The notes below the pieces were generated by a model. That model did not search any database. It worked only from the letters and a program-made list of their open reading frames with translations, and was not told where the DNA came from. From NCBI GenBank assembly GCA_024681875.1, contig JAILAA010000097.1, forward strand, positions 1-7,787: a stretch of DNA of 7,787 bases, in the 5' to 3' direction. The translations under genes and the position numbers were made by a program. Positions within the stretch are counted from its first letter, which is position 1. The number at the start of each line of letters is the position of its first letter. Shown piece by piece: positions 1 through 5,252 of the stretch. This DNA is from Prevotella sp. (GTDB lineage Bacteria > Bacteroidota > Bacteroidia > Bacteroidales > Bacteroidaceae).

Positions 1-186
1 TGGTTGCAGAGAAAGAACAATCCTTGCTTGACCGATAAAAAAGAAAGTTCCGAGGGAACAGGGAGTATCGAGTACTTGGAGCAGAAAATTCCTTCGGATG
101 TAAGCTGTAAAGGAATTTTGTTGTATGTTATAAGAGCAGACAGTCCTATGTCAGACTGGAAGTCAGGTAGAAAAAGGTGTGGATAG
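1..186 (+). CDS. Possible 3' end of an unidentified open frame
   Basis: The reading frame is open from base 1 to the TAG at 184-186. No ATG start with a promoter is visible inside the window, so if it is real it begins further left. The roughly 61 residues are basic and low in hydrophobic segments; no domain, membrane segment or motif was recognised. The neighbouring gene to the right runs the other way, so the two would be convergent. The frame may equally be chance, because its codon use does not clearly resemble the confident genes of the window. Treat it as a placeholder. Confidence 0.15.
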   Translation, partial: WLQRKNNPCLTDKKESSEGTGSIEYLEQKIPSDVSCKGILLYVIRADSPMSDWKSGRKRCG

Positions 187-424
187 TCGTGAATCTGTGA
201 AAGAGAACAGCAGTTCATGCCAACTGTGAGAACTTATTTTCTCTTACAAAAAATGTTCAAAAGCAGAATTTCTGAAAATTTTACATTGCAGTCGGACTGT
301 CAAAAGCTATTTGCTTGCCTTATTTAATATATGTACGCGAACATTTATAAATCCACTGTGGCCGACATCAAATAAATATTTACATCGTTTCTGGCGGTTT
401 TCCGCCTGGGAATCACTCGAGTGA
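1..424. other. Left-edge stretch with no recognised gene
   Basis: No known gene family, RNA gene or insertion sequence was recognised here. A frame open from the left edge closes at a TAG at 184-186 (about 61 codons, rich in Lys, Ser and Gly). It could be the tail of a gene that begins outside the window, but its translation matches nothing I know. From about 190 to 390 the DNA is AT-rich with stops in all frames. Small imperfect hairpins are visible, for example CAGTT/AACTG near 212-228 and GGCGG-TTTT-CCGCC at 393-406, but neither is followed by a clear T-tract on either strand. The right end holds two CACTCGAGTG palindromes. It may be a dispersed intergenic repeat; this cannot be tested from one window. 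Confidence 0.5.
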
Positions 425-446
425 TTACATGTAAACACTCGAGTGA
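411..446. repeat. Tandem palindromic 22-bp repeat (two CACTCGAGTG cores)
   Basis: AATCACTCGAGTGATT at 411-426 is a perfect 16-bp palindrome. A second core, CACTCGAGTG at 436-445, lies exactly 22 bp after the first (414-423). The 22-bp units agree at 18 of 22 positions by eye, so this is a short imperfect tandem duplication with a palindromic heart. It covers the stop codon (425-427) of the leftward LRR gene. It may be a recombination scar, a protein-binding site, or degenerate LRR-coding sequence, since the second copy resembles the coding sequence of a repeat start. Confidence 0.6.
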
Positions 447-1615
447 ATACATGCAGTGAACGCACAAGCACCTATGCTCGTCACACTATTAGGAATCTCA
501 ATAGAAGTCAGCCCCATGCAACCAGTAAACGCATAACTGCCGATAATAGTCACCCTGTTGGGAATCTCAATAGAGGTCAGCCCCCTGCATTCTCCGAATG
601 CATAATCGCCGATGCTCGTCACGCTGTTGGGGATAACTGTTGTATTACTGCCAACAATAAGTGTATTGCTGGCAGTCGCAATAATGGCATTACAATTGTC
701 CCGTGAATCATATATCATATTCCCACTATCAACAGTAATCGAAGTCAGGCCTCCGCAATATTTAAACGCCCCATCTCCAATGTATGTTAAACTCGACGGA
801 ATGTTTACACTTTTCAGGCTTAAGCATTCATAGAACGCAGCATCGCCTATATATGTCACGCTCGACGGAATGTTCACGCTCGTCAGACGCATGCAGTATT
901 GGAAAGCCCTTTTGCCGATGCTCGTCACGCTCTCGGGGATGGTCACACTCGTCAGGCCATGGCAGCCACAGAACGCCCCATAGCCGATGCTCGTCACAGT
1001 CAATTCCTTTGAACCATCATAAACTTTCGAAGGGATTACTATATCGCCAGACACTTCACTAGACTCATAGTAGACAGCATTGAGAGTCATAGAGCCATTA
1101 TACAACATGAGGACAAGGTCACGGCTTCCGCCACCCTTGGCACACTCATCAGCCATTGTCGGTGTGATTTGGAGTTCGTTCAAGCCATTCTCCCACTTAA
1201 CATGATCGTAATAGGTATTACTCCACCAACCATTCATGACCTTCATATCAAAATTAGCAGTAACATCTGATACGTCAAAGATCAAAGTCTTGAGACTGAA
1301 GTAAACGTCATCAGGAATAGTGGGCAGATGTTTACCTTCAGAATAACTGAAACGCATGGCTGCAGCGTCCCAGGCACCTGGTACGAAAGGCAGTTGCGGA
1401 TCTGCTGCTATTTCTTCTTCTGACCTATTAGGATCACCATAGAGATAAATCTTCTTGGAATCAGGTCCACTATAAAACCTGAGATCCGTAGCCTCCGTTC
1501 CGTTGACAGTAAAGAACCATGTAAGTCCGTTACTATCAGTCCATGTATCCGCCATCGTCTGCATAAAACCGCAGAGCAATAGAGTTAACAGAAATAATCG
1601 TAATGATTTGTTCAT
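425..1615 (-). CDS. Secreted BspA-like leucine-rich-repeat protein
   Basis: A 396-aa exported surface-type protein. Residues 1-22 are a signal peptide (basic start, hydrophobic core, likely cleavage after TMA before DTW). Residues about 23-200 are a non-LRR domain with aromatic-rich motifs such as NGWWSNTYYDHV and NELQITPTMADEC (about 128-158), ending in VYYE. From about 205 there are LRR_5/BspA units of about 23 residues with the pattern LTSxxIPxSVTxIGxxAFxxC; a family-typical island (about 295-328, DSRDNCNAII) interrupts them. BspA-type proteins are linked to adhesion to matrix or other cells; a binding role here is inference. The array ends abruptly: after AFTAC comes IHSSVYM and a stop, and no T9SS sorting domain is seen. 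The gene lies downstream of the mutase terminator and has no good promoter of its own that I can see. The ATG is at 1613-1615. Confidence 0.93.
   Translation of the reverse strand: MNKSLRLFLLTLLLCGFMQTMADTWTDSNGLTWFFTVNGTEATDLRFYSGPDSKKIYLYGDPNRSEEEIAADPQLPFVPGAWDAAAMRFSYSEGKHLPTIPDDVYFSLKTLIFDVSDVTANFDMKVMNGWWSNTYYDHVKWENGLNELQITPTMADECAKGGGSRDLVLMLYNGSMTLNAVYYESSEVSGDIVIPSKVYDGSKELTVTSIGYGAFCGCHGLTSVTIPESVTSIGKRAFQYCMRLTSVNIPSSVTYIGDAAFYECLSLKSVNIPSSLTYIGDGAFKYCGGLTSITVDSGNMIYDSRDNCNAIIATASNTLIVGSNTTVIPNSVTSIGDYAFGECRGLTSIEIPNRVTIIGSYAFTGCMGLTSIEIPNSVTSIGACAFTACIHSSVYM
449..1003 (-). repeat. LRR-encoding repeat array of about 69-bp units
   Basis: The DNA coding for the LRR units repeats at about 69 bp (23 codons), with one longer spacing for the island segment. 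Neighbouring units share runs such as GATGCTCGTCAC and GGGAATCTCAATAGA on the + strand. Such near-identical units can gain or lose copies by recombination or slippage, which could alter the length of the surface protein. I count about six full units plus a partial start. Confidence 0.7.
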
Positions 1616-1645
1616 AATTATTGATTATTTTGAGTTAAAAAGCAA

Positions 1646-1672
1646 AAAGCCTCCCATCAAAAGGGAGGCTTT
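1646..1672 (-). terminator. Rho-independent terminator after the sugar mutase
   Basis: AAAGCCTCCC (1646-1655) pairs perfectly with GGGAGGCTTT (1663-1672) around a 7-nt loop, giving a 10-bp GC-rich stem. Read leftward, the stem is followed by TTTTTGC and then TTTTT, a proper U-tract. It begins 7 bp past the mutase stop codon, so it ends that transcript. It also lies just upstream of the LRR gene start, so leakage through it may supply that gene. Confidence 0.92.
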
Positions 1673-1679
1673 GGTGTTC

Positions 1680-3425
1680 CTATAACTTCAAGCTCTTCTT
1701 GATAGCTTCCACCTTCTCACCGGCGGCGGCCATGCAGCGCTCGTAGTCTTCTGCACCCTTGAAGGAGGGATCCTTCACCTCAAGATAGAACTTGATTTTC
1801 GGCTCAGTACCCGAGGGACGGACGCTGACCTTCGTGCCGTCGTTGCAGAACCACTGCAGCACGTTGCTCTTGTCAGGCATGTCGAGAGGAGTGACGTTGC
1901 CCTCGGCATCGCGCTTCTCCAATTTCTGGAAGTCCTTCGACAGCACAATCTTCGAGCCACCCAGGTCGGTGGGAGGAGTGGCGCGGAAGTCGGTCATCAT
2001 CTGCTTGATCTCGTCGGCACCGGTCTTGCCGGGACGCACTACGTTGACAGTCACCTCGCGCGAGAAACCATACTCCTTGTAGATATTCATCAGCAGGTCG
2101 TAGAGCGTCATGCCGTTGTCGCGTGCCCAGGCTGCAATCTCGCAGATGAGGCAGATGGAGGCTGGTGAATCCTTGTCCCTTACCTTGTCGTATGGCAAGA
2201 AGCCGAAGCTCTCCTCGCCGCCGCCGATATACTTCTTCTTGCCTTCGTTGACGCGAATCTCGTTGGCAATCCACTTGAAGCCCGTATAGCAGTCGCTGTA
2301 CTCCACACCGTTCTTCTTGGCAATCTCGGCGATGACCTCGGTGGTGACGATGGTCTTGACGAGGAACTCGTTGCCCTTCAGCTGTCCGAGCTTCTTCTTG
2401 TTAGCGATGATATACCATGAGAACATCATGCAGGTCTGGTTGCCGTTGAGGATTTCCCATTCGCCCTTGGCGTTGCGGCAGACGATAGCCAGGCGGTCGG
2501 CGTCGGGGTCGGAGGCAATGACAAGGTCGGCGTTGAGTTTCGTACCCAGCTTCATGCCTAAGGTCATGGCCTCGGCGTTCTCAGGATTAGGACTGACAAC
2601 GGTGGGGAAGTTGCCGTCGATGACCATCTGCTCGGGCACTACGTGGATATTCTGGAAGCCCCATGAGCGCAGGGCCATAGGGATGATGACGCGGCCTGTG
2701 CCGTGCATGGGCGAGTAGACAATGTTGAGGTCTTTCTGGCGCAGGATGACATCCTGGTCGACCATGGCCTCCTTCACGGCCTGGATGTAGTCCCAGTCCA
2801 TCTCACCACCGATAGGGATGATGAGATCCTTGTTGCCCTCAAACTTCACATCCTCGATTTTCACCTTGTTCACCTCGTCGATGATGCCCTTGTCGTGGGG
2901 AGCCAGCACCTGAGCGCCGTCGTCCCAGTAGGCCTTGTAGCCGTTGTACTCGCGGGGGTTGTGCGAGGCGGTGACGTTGACACCTGCCTGACACTTCAGC
3001 TGACGAATGGCGAAGGAGATCTCAGGCGTGGGACGGAGGCTCTCGAAGAGATACACCTTGATGCCATTGGCCGAGAAGATGTCGGCCACGCTCTCGGCAA
3101 ACATGCGGCCATTGTTGCGGCAGTCGTGACCCACGACGACGGCTGGTTGGATGTCGGGGAACGCCTTGTTGATATAGTTGGCGAAGCCCTGCGTAGCCAT
3201 ACCGACGATATACTTATTCATGCGGTTGGTGCCGGCACCCATGATGCCGCGCAGGCCACCCGTTCCAAACTCCAGGTTCTGATAGAAAGCATCGATGAGG
3301 GCGCTCTTGTCCTCATTGTCGAGCATAGCCTGAACTTCCTTGCGTGTCTCCTCGTCAAAGGCCGGAGAAAGCCACTGCTTAGCCAGTGCCTCGCACTGTG
3401 CGATAAGCTGAGCATTGTTTTCCAT
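1680..3425 (-). CDS. Phosphoglucomutase/phosphomannomutase-family sugar mutase
   Basis: A 581-aa cytoplasmic alpha-D-phosphohexomutase. These enzymes interconvert hexose 1- and 6-phosphates through a phosphoserine, linking glycolysis to glycogen and nucleotide-sugar synthesis. All four signatures are visible: the active-site loop TASHNP at 152-157 (phosphorylated Ser154), the Mg-binding DPDADR at 306-311, the sugar-specificity loop GGEESFG at 402-408, and the phosphate-binding RPSGTEPK at 536-543. Length and motif spacing fit the PGM2-like branch common in Bacteroidetes; whether glucose, mannose or pentose phosphate is preferred cannot be told. I chose the ATG at 3423-3425 (MENNAQLIA) because the longer open frame upstream is Lys/Arg-rich, AT-rich leader and contains a -7 promoter box at 3471-3478. 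The gene ends in TAG just before a strong terminator, so it is probably a single-gene unit, apart from any read-through into the LRR gene. Confidence 0.97.
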   Translation of the reverse strand: MENNAQLIAQCEALAKQWLSPAFDEETRKEVQAMLDNEDKSALIDAFYQNLEFGTGGLRGIMGAGTNRMNKYIVGMATQGFANYINKAFPDIQPAVVVGHDCRNNGRMFAESVADIFSANGIKVYLFESLRPTPEISFAIRQLKCQAGVNVTASHNPREYNGYKAYWDDGAQVLAPHDKGIIDEVNKVKIEDVKFEGNKDLIIPIGGEMDWDYIQAVKEAMVDQDVILRQKDLNIVYSPMHGTGRVIIPMALRSWGFQNIHVVPEQMVIDGNFPTVVSPNPENAEAMTLGMKLGTKLNADLVIASDPDADRLAIVCRNAKGEWEILNGNQTCMMFSWYIIANKKKLGQLKGNEFLVKTIVTTEVIAEIAKKNGVEYSDCYTGFKWIANEIRVNEGKKKYIGGGEESFGFLPYDKVRDKDSPASICLICEIAAWARDNGMTLYDLLMNIYKEYGFSREVTVNVVRPGKTGADEIKQMMTDFRATPPTDLGGSKIVLSKDFQKLEKRDAEGNVTPLDMPDKSNVLQWFCNDGTKVSVRPSGTEPKIKFYLEVKDPSFKGAEDYERCMAAAGEKVEAIKKSLKL

Positions 3426-3553
3426 AAGTAAGTAATGTGATATTTTTGTTACTGGTTTCAATCTGACTGCCAAAGATACGAAATATATTTTTATCCTGTA
3501 TTCTTTTCTCTTTTTTTTTCGTTTTTTTAGCACACACCGATGTTTCCCATGTT
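3426..3553. other. Intergenic gap between mutase and TIGR03915-type gene
   Basis: A 128-bp AT-rich spacer. It carries the mutase -7 box and a long T-rich run at about 3503-3528 (A-rich in the leftward transcript). I see no stem-plus-U-tract terminator for the gene that ends at 3554, so some transcription may run on into the mutase. Confidence 0.5.
3471..3478 (-). promoter_or_regulatory. Bacteroidetes -7 box for the sugar mutase
   Basis: Read leftward this is TATCTTTG, an exact TAnnTTTG -7 element. It lies 45 bp upstream of the chosen ATG, giving a predicted leader of about 38-40 nt that is AT-rich and has no Shine-Dalgarno sequence. No clear TTG -33 element is found 19-21 bp further upstream, so the promoter is less certain than the others in this window. 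Confidence 0.6.
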
Positions 3554-4378
3554 CTACCCATTTTTCTCTGTCATGTATTTCCAATAGCGGCGGGGCATGT
3601 CGCTGAGCTGCTTCTTGGGATTCATACGTTCTTTAATGCAGATGGCCTTGAAATATGTGCGCCAAAGGTCCTGGAACAGCTGGTCGTTCTCGCTCAACAC
3701 GTTGGCATCCAACTTGCCATTCGACAAATCAAAAGGCACCGAAGCCTCGTCCTCAAAGACAACGTGTATGACGGTTTTGCCGTCATAGTAATAGCCATAA
3801 TGCCGTTTAGCATCATATATCAGCCACGGCTGGTCGTTGAAGCGGTCCTGGAAGTGATTGGTAATCAGCGGCAGGACGTTATGATCGGGAGATACTACCC
3901 CCAGATACGTGCCGTCCTTCGCCTTCTGAAACCGGATGAACTGCTTCATGCGCAACTGCTCGTGCAGCACACGGCGGCAGGTGTTCCTCACCGCCAACAC
4001 ATCCTCGTCCGACGCATTCTGCGAGATGTCCAAGCAACTGCGAAAGGATTCACCCTCGCCCTTTGGAGAGCGAGATAGAGGGTGAGGCCTAAACACCTTG
4101 CAGATGAAATTATACAGCGGCTGGTTCAACGCTCGTTCTTCAGATAGCCAGCTAACGGTAATCATGTGCAGACCTTCTTTCGACAAATGCTTCTCCAGGC
4201 CTTTCCATACCCGCTCTGCCTTCGCTGTATCTGTAACCACCCGATGCGGCTCATCGGCAAACAGCGGCAATTGTTCACCCTCTGCCAACAGCATCTCCGG
4301 CTGCTGGTGCAGGAAAAAGCTGTCGAACACCGCCGTCAACAGCCCATCAAACGTATTGTCGAAAATGTATATCTGCAT
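3554..4378 (-). CDS. TIGR03915/DUF4130-type putative DNA repair protein
   Basis: A 274-aa protein whose N-terminus (MQIYIFDNTFDGLLTAVFDSF, minus the last residue the usual family opening) and C-terminal MPRRYWKYMTE (about 261-271) are typical of the family. Other family landmarks are RRVLHEQLRMKQFIRF (135-150), the SPDHNVLPLITNHFQDRF stretch (163-180), WLIYDAKRHYGYYYDG (185-200). The family is described as a probable DNA metabolism protein that co-occurs with a radical SAM protein (TIGR03916) and, in some bacteria, is fused to a uracil-DNA-glycosylase-like domain; its reaction is not known. The radical SAM partner is 0.9 kb away on the same strand. Residues about 97-110 (PHPLSRSPKGEGES-like) are encoded by a palindromic repeat that has entered the frame without breaking it, at the boundary between the N-terminal part and the rest. 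The ATG is only 7 nt from the -7 box, suggesting a leaderless mRNA. Confidence 0.88.
   Translation of the reverse strand: MQIYIFDNTFDGLLTAVFDSFFLHQQPEMLLAEGEQLPLFADEPHRVVTDTAKAERVWKGLEKHLSKEGLHMITVSWLSEERALNQPLYNFICKVFRPHPLSRSPKGEGESFRSCLDISQNASDEDVLAVRNTCRRVLHEQLRMKQFIRFQKAKDGTYLGVVSPDHNVLPLITNHFQDRFNDQPWLIYDAKRHYGYYYDGKTVIHVVFEDEASVPFDLSNGKLDANVLSENDQLFQDLWRTYFKAICIKERMNPKKQLSDMPRRYWKYMTEKNG
4049..4090 (-). repeat. Palindromic repeat inserted in frame in a gene
   Basis: Read leftward, GCCTCACCCTCTATCTCGCT is followed by CTCCAAAGGGCGAGGGTGAA. The arms CACCCTC and GAGGGTG pair perfectly (4078-4084 with 4051-4057), with a further small CTCC-AAA-GGG hairpin inside. It matches the element at 7321-7360 closely (GCCTCACCC, CTCTCC, AAGGGCGAGGG shared). 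Within the gene it encodes residues 97-110. GC-rich elements of this kind, read as PxxSxxGEGE-like peptides, are common in Bacteroidetes genomes. Confidence 0.8.
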
Positions 4379-4385
4379 GGGGAAG

Positions 4386-4416
4386 CAAAGGTACGATTAT
4401 TTTCTGGATCTTCCAA
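4386..4416 (-). promoter_or_regulatory. Promoter of the TIGR03915-type gene
   Basis: Read leftward: TTG (4416-4414), 20 bp, then TACCTTTG (4393-4386), a good TTG-N20-TAnnTTTG Bacteroidetes promoter. Only 7 nt separate the -7 box from the ATG, so a start site at the usual distance falls on or within a base or two of the start codon. The mRNA should be leaderless or nearly so. Confidence 0.75.
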
Positions 4417-4452
4417 GAATTCTGTTCATATTTGAAGTTGTTCCCTTTTTTG

Positions 4453-4483
4453 TTGGTATTCTCCTCACAAATATGTATCTTTG
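4453..4483 (+). promoter_or_regulatory. Promoter of the AlbA_2-domain gene
   Basis: TTG (4453-4455), 20 bp, then TATCTTTG (4476-4483). It is divergent from, and 60 bp away from, the promoter of the TIGR03915-type gene, with the same spacing. Because the frame's furthest-upstream TTG start (4481) lies inside this -7 box, the real start must be downstream. Confidence 0.75.
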
Positions 4484-4502
4484 CAAACTGAGACAAATAG
4501 AG

Positions 4503-4547
4503 ATGAGTATAAAAACGCATTTATCTACAACTGTAGCAACTTGTTAA
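4503..4547 (+). CDS. Possible 14-codon leader ORF before the AlbA_2 gene
   Basis: The first ATG after the predicted transcription start opens a 14-codon frame (MSIKTHLSTTVATC) that ends at TAA 4545-4547, two bases before the GTG proposed as start of the AlbA_2 gene. It is in a different frame from that gene. It may be a translated upstream ORF that delivers ribosomes to the weak GTG, or it may be the remains of a frameshifted native N-terminus, or chance. No homology is claimed. Confidence 0.3.
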   Translation: MSIKTHLSTTVATC

Positions 4548-4549
4548 GC

Positions 4550-5209
4550 GTGGATGACAAGCGATATATTCAAAGCCTCATCAACGAGGGCGAGCACCAG
4601 CAGCAGGACTTCAAATACAGGGTGGAGGATGCCATGAAGCTGGCGAAGTCGGTATCAGCCTTTGCCAATACTGATGGCGGACGGCTGCTGATTGGTGTTC
4701 GCGACGATGGTCACATGTCGGGCGTTCGCGACGAAGAAGAAATCTACATGATGCATCAGGCAGCTTACCGCTATTGTCGGCCTCAGGCCAGCATCAAGTT
4801 CGACACCTACCATGTAGTGTCATCCGATTCAGAAAGCAATGTGCGGAAACTCCGCACTATCGTTGTCGCTACCGTTCCCCCATCCGAGCGACGTCCCATT
4901 TGTGCCATAGGCGATGATGGTCGTCAGCGTGCATATATCCGCATTGCCGATGAGAACATTGTGGCCTCGCCCGTTCACTTGACCATTTGGAGAGAGTTAC
5001 AGAATCCCAAGGGTGCCATGATGACCTATACCGATACTGTCCGCAAACTCATCGATGCCATACAGGGCCAGCGTCTTACCCTCAACCAACTTGTCCGCCG
5101 ATCTGCCATTCCCCGACATAAAGTCATCACCATTCTGGCACGTCTCATCCGTTTCCACATTGCCCAATGGGAATATGCTAACCAGCAGTTCCTTTTCAGT
5201 ATGGAGTGA
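4550..5209 (+). CDS. AlbA_2 (Schlafen-like) protein with winged-helix tail
   Basis: A 219-aa protein, from a GTG start. Residues about 10-140 form an AlbA_2/divergent AAA_4-type domain: EGEHQQQDFK (13-22), the hallmark AFANTDGG (37-44) followed by LLIGVRDDG (46-54), and later a YIRIADENIVAS segment (129-140). Residues about 163-215 (DTVRKLIDAI, LNQLVRRSAIPRHKVITILARL) look like a winged helix. The family is often labelled ATP-binding or transcriptional regulator; related Schlafen core domains act on nucleic acids, but the activity of this protein is unknown. Start choice: no in-frame ATG precedes the domain; GTG 4550 gives the N-terminus VDDKRYIQSLINEGEH, while TTG 4541 is the alternative and TTG 4481 lies in the promoter. 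It diverges from the TIGR03915-type gene and converges on the radical SAM gene with a 43-bp gap. Confidence 0.88.
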   Translation: MDDKRYIQSLINEGEHQQQDFKYRVEDAMKLAKSVSAFANTDGGRLLIGVRDDGHMSGVRDEEEIYMMHQAAYRYCRPQASIKFDTYHVVSSDSESNVRKLRTIVVATVPPSERRPICAIGDDGRQRAYIRIADENIVASPVHLTIWRELQNPKGAMMTYTDTVRKLIDAIQGQRLTLNQLVRRSAIPRHKVITILARLIRFHIAQWEYANQQFLFSME

Positions 5210-5252
5210 ATGGCTAATAATTGACGAAAGAAAAAGTTGCCACGTATCTGTA
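5210..5252. other. Short gap between convergent genes
   Basis: Forty-three bases separate the stops of the AlbA_2 and radical SAM genes. I see no convincing hairpin or T-tract, only weak GACGA/TCGTC arms, so the two convergent transcripts may overlap. Confidence 0.5.

Noticed and set aside
390..410. Hairpin GGCGG-TTTT-CCGCC as terminator of the LRR gene.
   Set aside because: The stem is only 5 bp and is not followed by a T-tract in either direction.
1556..1615. Lipoprotein signal in the LRR protein (Cys15 in LLLCG).
   Set aside because: The residue before the cysteine is Leu, which does not fit a lipobox, and a good signal peptidase I site follows at TMA before DTW.
2703..3431. A 242-codon open frame on the + strand.
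   Set aside because: It lies wholly opposite the sugar mutase gene, which has all its catalytic motifs; the translation is rich in Val, Leu, His and Asp in the way typical of an antisense shadow of a GC-biased gene.
3426..3584. N-terminal extension of the sugar mutase by 53 codons.
   Set aside because: The extension is Lys/Arg-rich, overlaps the end of the TIGR03915-type gene, contains the mutase -7 box, and precedes a normal family N-terminus.
4098..4547. A 149-codon + strand frame.
   Set aside because: It is opposite the TIGR03915-type gene and runs through both divergent promoters; only its last 14 codons, after the AlbA_2 promoter, could be translated and are listed separately.
4481..4549. 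TTG start at 4481 for the AlbA_2 protein.
   Set aside because: The TTG is part of the TATCTTTG -7 box, so it would not be on the transcript.
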